A model generated the notes under the pieces. It ran no database searches and was not told where the DNA came from. It saw only the letters and a list, made by a program, of their open reading frames with translations. The translations under genes were made by a program, and so were the position numbers. Shown piece after piece: positions 61,409 to 64,000 of a DNA stretch of 64,000 bases. The stretch is from Theocolax elegans (Eukaryota; Arthropoda; Insecta; Hymenoptera; Cerocephalidae), in contig CM047427.1 of NCBI GenBank assembly GCA_026168455.1, positions 63,306,162-63,370,161 on the forward strand. The letters are read 5' to 3'. Numbering within the stretch: position 1 is the first letter of the stretch; each line of letters opens with the position of its first letter.

Positions 61409-61857
61409 ATTCTTTTGACATGCAATGTCACAATATGAATTAAAAATATTTATAACTAAATTTACATGTTCTTTCTTAACACACAAGATAGTATCATCAA
61501 CGTATCTAAAATAAAAAAGTGGTTTGCAATTATGTTCGTTCAATAATTTATTTAAGCAATCATTTTCCAAATCATCCATTACAATATCAGCAAATAACGG
61601 AGAAATCGGAGAACCCATGGGAGTACCATGAATTTGTTGATAATAGATATTGTTAAAAACAAAATATGTATTATTGTAAAGAAATTTCGTACATACTAAG
61701 ATCTCATTGAACGGAATGCGACATTTATTATTAATAGAAGAAAAACGTCTTTCTAGACTATCTAATACTAAATTGCAAGGGATGTTAGTAAAAAGTGAAA
61801 CAACATCCAATGAAAGTAAAACATGATCATTGTCTAAAATAACATCCTTTAATTTTT
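61400..61857 (-). pseudogene. PLE reverse transcriptase palm fragment (element A)
   Basis: On the minus strand the frame carries RT motif A (LSLDVVSLFTNIP), motif B (HGTPMGSPISPLFADIVM) and motif C (FRYVDDTI), with catalytic aspartates intact. It ends at the insertion (CDIACQ). It begins at 61857, where homology to element B (63640 onward) stops at the inversion junction. Confidence 0.88.
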
Positions 61858-61866
61858 CTGAATTTC

Positions 61867-62253
61867 TTTTTTTAAATAAACATGAATTTGATTGGGATGG
61901 TGTAAAAATTGTCGATAGGGAGATCAATTATAAAAAGCGTCTTATTTCGAAAATGTTACACATTAAACTTGATGTTAATAATATTAATAAGAAAGACGAT
62001 ATTAGATTTTTAAATAGCTCTTATTTCCCAGTTCTCAGAAATTTAAATGCCTGATTTGACAGTTGTACAATGTTTACGTTACACTACCTTTAGCGATATA
62101 TATATAAATACACCGAGTTTTGCTTATGTTGACTGTTTATCTAACCGCTTGACGAATCGGTTATCCGATTATAAAAAAGGTATTTTTTTATATCTAAGTT
62201 GTTCAATATTGTTTGTGCGTTCTGTTAATTTGTTATTTGTGTGTTATCAATAA
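61867..62253 (+). pseudogene. PLE GIY-YIG C-terminal fragment (plus strand, upstream of element B)
   Basis: Matches the C-terminal part of the 59028 ORF (NKHEFDWDGVKIVDREINYK ... RFLNSSYFPVL), then has about 128 bp not present there (62037-62164) that shifts the frame, then DYKKGIFLYL to TAA at 62251-62253. It is the tail of a PLE copy whose 5' part is missing, joined in inverted orientation to element A within about 10 bp (61857-61867). Confidence 0.85.
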
Positions 62254-62258
62254 AAAAT

Positions 62259-62299
62259 AGCCTGAAGAGGTTGGCAGACCAAGCCAACGAAACGTCGCT
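62259..62299 (+). ncRNA. Hammerhead-ribozyme-like motif upstream of element B
   Basis: AGC 62259-62261, CTGAAGA 62262-62268, stem II GTTGGC 62270-62275 with GCCAAC 62283-62288, GAAACGTC 62289-62296, GCT 62297-62299. Predicted cleavage after C62296. Sequence identical to the element A motif. The self-complementary ACGT in stem III would favour activity as a dimer, as proposed for PLE hammerheads. It sits between the upstream GIY-YIG stop and the element B start codon. Confidence 0.62.
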
Positions 62300-62370
62300 T
62301 GGAAGAAAAACTTTTTGTTTTTTTTCTTTTCCTTCGCCTCCGTCAGATCGACAAATTCCTACTAATTACC

Positions 62371-64000
62371 ATGGAGAGCGCTCATCATATTTATGAAAAC
62401 CTGAGTCTTCGATCGGAAATGGACTCAAAACGATACTCCTACTTCAAATATATCGAAGAAAATTATGGTTCGCACATCAAAAAGTACTTGAAGAATTGGA
62501 TGAATCTTAACTACCGACTTGCTGGGGTAACATCACAGAGATCGTTCCTCGTCAAATGCAGACACAGTGACATTGTTCCACAGCATATTCTTGATATAAG
62601 TAAGCGTTTTAAAGCCCTGTCCTTCCAAAGTTTTACTTGTAAAAACAAAATCAAGGATTTTAAGAACTATTTTTTAAGAAAAATTTTGAATCTGGAAATT
62701 AGAGATATTAATTTTCATATAAATTTTATTCAGAAATCTCTTAATAATCTTAAACAAAAAATTTATGATTGTGTGACAGATAAAGATGTATTTAAAGTTT
62801 TCTTTGACATGACTACTCAGAAATATTTTAAGTTACGAAGTAAACACGATGCTCTATTACTGAAAAAATTTGAACACTTGAAGGATTTAAAAATTAAATC
62901 ATTAAATACAATGGTGACTATGTCAGATAATAACAGCTGGTTAATAAATTTAACAAAAATAGATATTCCTAATGAAGTTAAAGACATTGTTACTCTTGGT
63001 CCGAATTTTAGTCTTAAATCGAATTTATCGAATCCAATAGTTATTGATATCATTAAAAGCACGGAAAATTGTTTGCAAACTTTAGATATCAGTAAAGTTG
63101 TTAGTTCAAATATTAGAGAACAAGTGATAAATAACATCAATTTAACCATAAAAACAAAAACTCATTTAGATAGTAAAGAAAAAGTACTTATCAATAAAAT
63201 TAATACTACAAAAATTTTTTAAATAACAATCCAAACATATTTTTTACTACTTCGGATAAAGGTAACAAAACAGTTTGTATGTACAAATCCGATTATGTTA
63301 CAAAAATGACTAACATTTTTTCGGATAATACTGTCTATAGGTGTATTTCTAAGAATCCATTAAAAAACTTACAATCTTCTACTTCTAAAATTTTGAAACA
63401 TTTAAATAATCATGAATTTTTACAACACAAATTTCACACTAATGCACTCACCTGTTTTAATACTTGTTTAGCGAAATGTTATGGTTTACCAAAAATCCAT
63501 AAGATTGATAACCCGTTAAGACCTATCATTTCTTTAGTTAATAGCCCTACACATTTTCTTGCTAAAATAATTTACAATGAATTAAAAACAGCTATTAAAT
63601 TACCGAAATCTCACATTAACAATAGTTTTCAGTTAAAAGAAAAATTAAAGGATGTTATTTTAGACAATGATCATGTTTTACTTTCATTGGATGTTGTTTC
63701 ACTTTTTACTAACATCCCTTGCAATTTAGTATTAGATAGTCTAGAAAGACGTTTTTCTTCTATTAATAATAAATGTCGCATTCCGTTCAATGAGATCTTA
63801 GTATGTACGAAATTTCTTTACAATAATACATATTTTGTTTTTAACAATATCTATTATCAACAAATTCATGGTACTCCCATGGGTTCTCCGATTTCTCCGT
63901 TATTTGCTGATATTGTAATGGATGATTTGGAAAATGATTGCTTAAATAAATTATTAAACGAACATAATTGCAAACCACTTTTTTATTTTAGATACGTTGA
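62371..64000 (+). pseudogene. PLE polymerase of element B, N-terminal region and RT (partial, one frameshift)
   Basis: ATG at 62371 in a strong context (ACCATGG); it reads MESAHHIYENLSLRSEMDSK and runs to a TAA at 63220-63222. The stop is reached only because of a one-base shift in a T-run (63215-63220). In the next frame, from about 63219, the protein continues without a stop to the window edge. RT motifs: YGLPKIHK, NPLRPIIS, LSLDVVSLFTNIP, HGTPMGSPISPLFADIVM and FRYVD at the edge. The N-terminal region is Lys-rich. This would be the youngest PLE copy here; the remainder, including GIY-YIG, lies outside. Whether the single frameshift is real or a homopolymer sequencing error cannot be told. 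Confidence 0.88.

Larger units (their letters stand above)
58886..61857 (-). mobile_element. Penelope-like element A (minus strand), interrupted
   Basis: Reading on the minus strand: RT palm (61857 to 61409), a 1.46-kb insertion (61408-59950), RT C-terminal region and GIY-YIG nuclease (59942-59028), a hammerhead-like motif (59022-58982), and the terminal pLTR-like part to about 58886, which matches the start of element B at 62297-62395. The N-terminal part is missing: homology ends at 61857, where an inverted PLE fragment begins. Confidence 0.88.

Noticed and set aside
1..64000. CRISPR arrays, prophage or bacterial operon
   Set aside because: Spliced genes, SINEs, LTR and Penelope elements show a eukaryotic nuclear genome; no regularly spaced short repeats with unique spacers were seen.

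Overview
The window is nuclear DNA from an AT-rich arthropod genome, almost certainly an insect. Its genes have small exons with GT-AG introns. They include an insect-type secreted chitinase (GH18 plus a six-cysteine peritrophin-A domain) and a tandem pair of CRAL-TRIO lipid-transfer genes. The repeats are typical insect mobile elements: Ty3/gypsy, Penelope-like, tRNA- and 5S-derived SINEs, and MITEs. Order cannot be fixed from the sequence; Hymenoptera is plausible but is an inference. No bacterial-style operon, CRISPR array or viral genome is present.

Layout. 1-693 is the end of an unrecognised Ser-rich coding exon entering from the left. 0.7-7.7 kb is AT-rich intergenic DNA with three copies of a TTAA-flanked MITE. 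7.73-15.33 kb is a complete chitinase gene (four coding exons, 483 aa). Its exon 2, the following intron and a MITE are duplicated in tandem (2,277-bp unit, nearly identical), intron 2 holds a palindromic TA-flanked MITE, and intron 3 holds a tRNA-derived SINE with a 13-bp target duplication. 15.6-16.9 kb is a 1.26-kb foldback element with about 498-bp arms. 20.2-30.6 kb and 39.2-44.2 kb are two CRAL-TRIO genes (286 and 315 aa) on the same strand, related by an old tandem duplication, with long introns and an 8.6-kb spacer that carries a promoter candidate for the second gene.

45.8-64 kb is a nest of mobile DNA. A gypsy-like LTR, primer-binding site and leader, interrupted by a 5S-rRNA-derived SINE, lies in a tandem duplication of about 1.91 kb. 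It is followed by two copies of a gag-like region with a coupled upstream ORF, a second foldback element (54.5-55.4 kb), and a frameshifted gypsy RNase H/integrase fragment whose 5' end is fused to a piece of the same 5S SINE. From 58.9 kb to the window end there are Penelope-like elements in inverted arrangement. One minus-strand copy is split by a 1.46-kb insertion rich in short hairpins. One plus-strand copy runs off the right edge. Both carry hammerhead-ribozyme-like motifs just after the GIY-YIG reading frame.

The host genes probably act in chitin turnover (chitinase) and in intracellular carriage of hydrophobic ligands (CRAL-TRIO pair). Differences between the duplicated blocks are mostly homopolymer-length changes, so very recent duplication and long-read assembly error both need to be considered.
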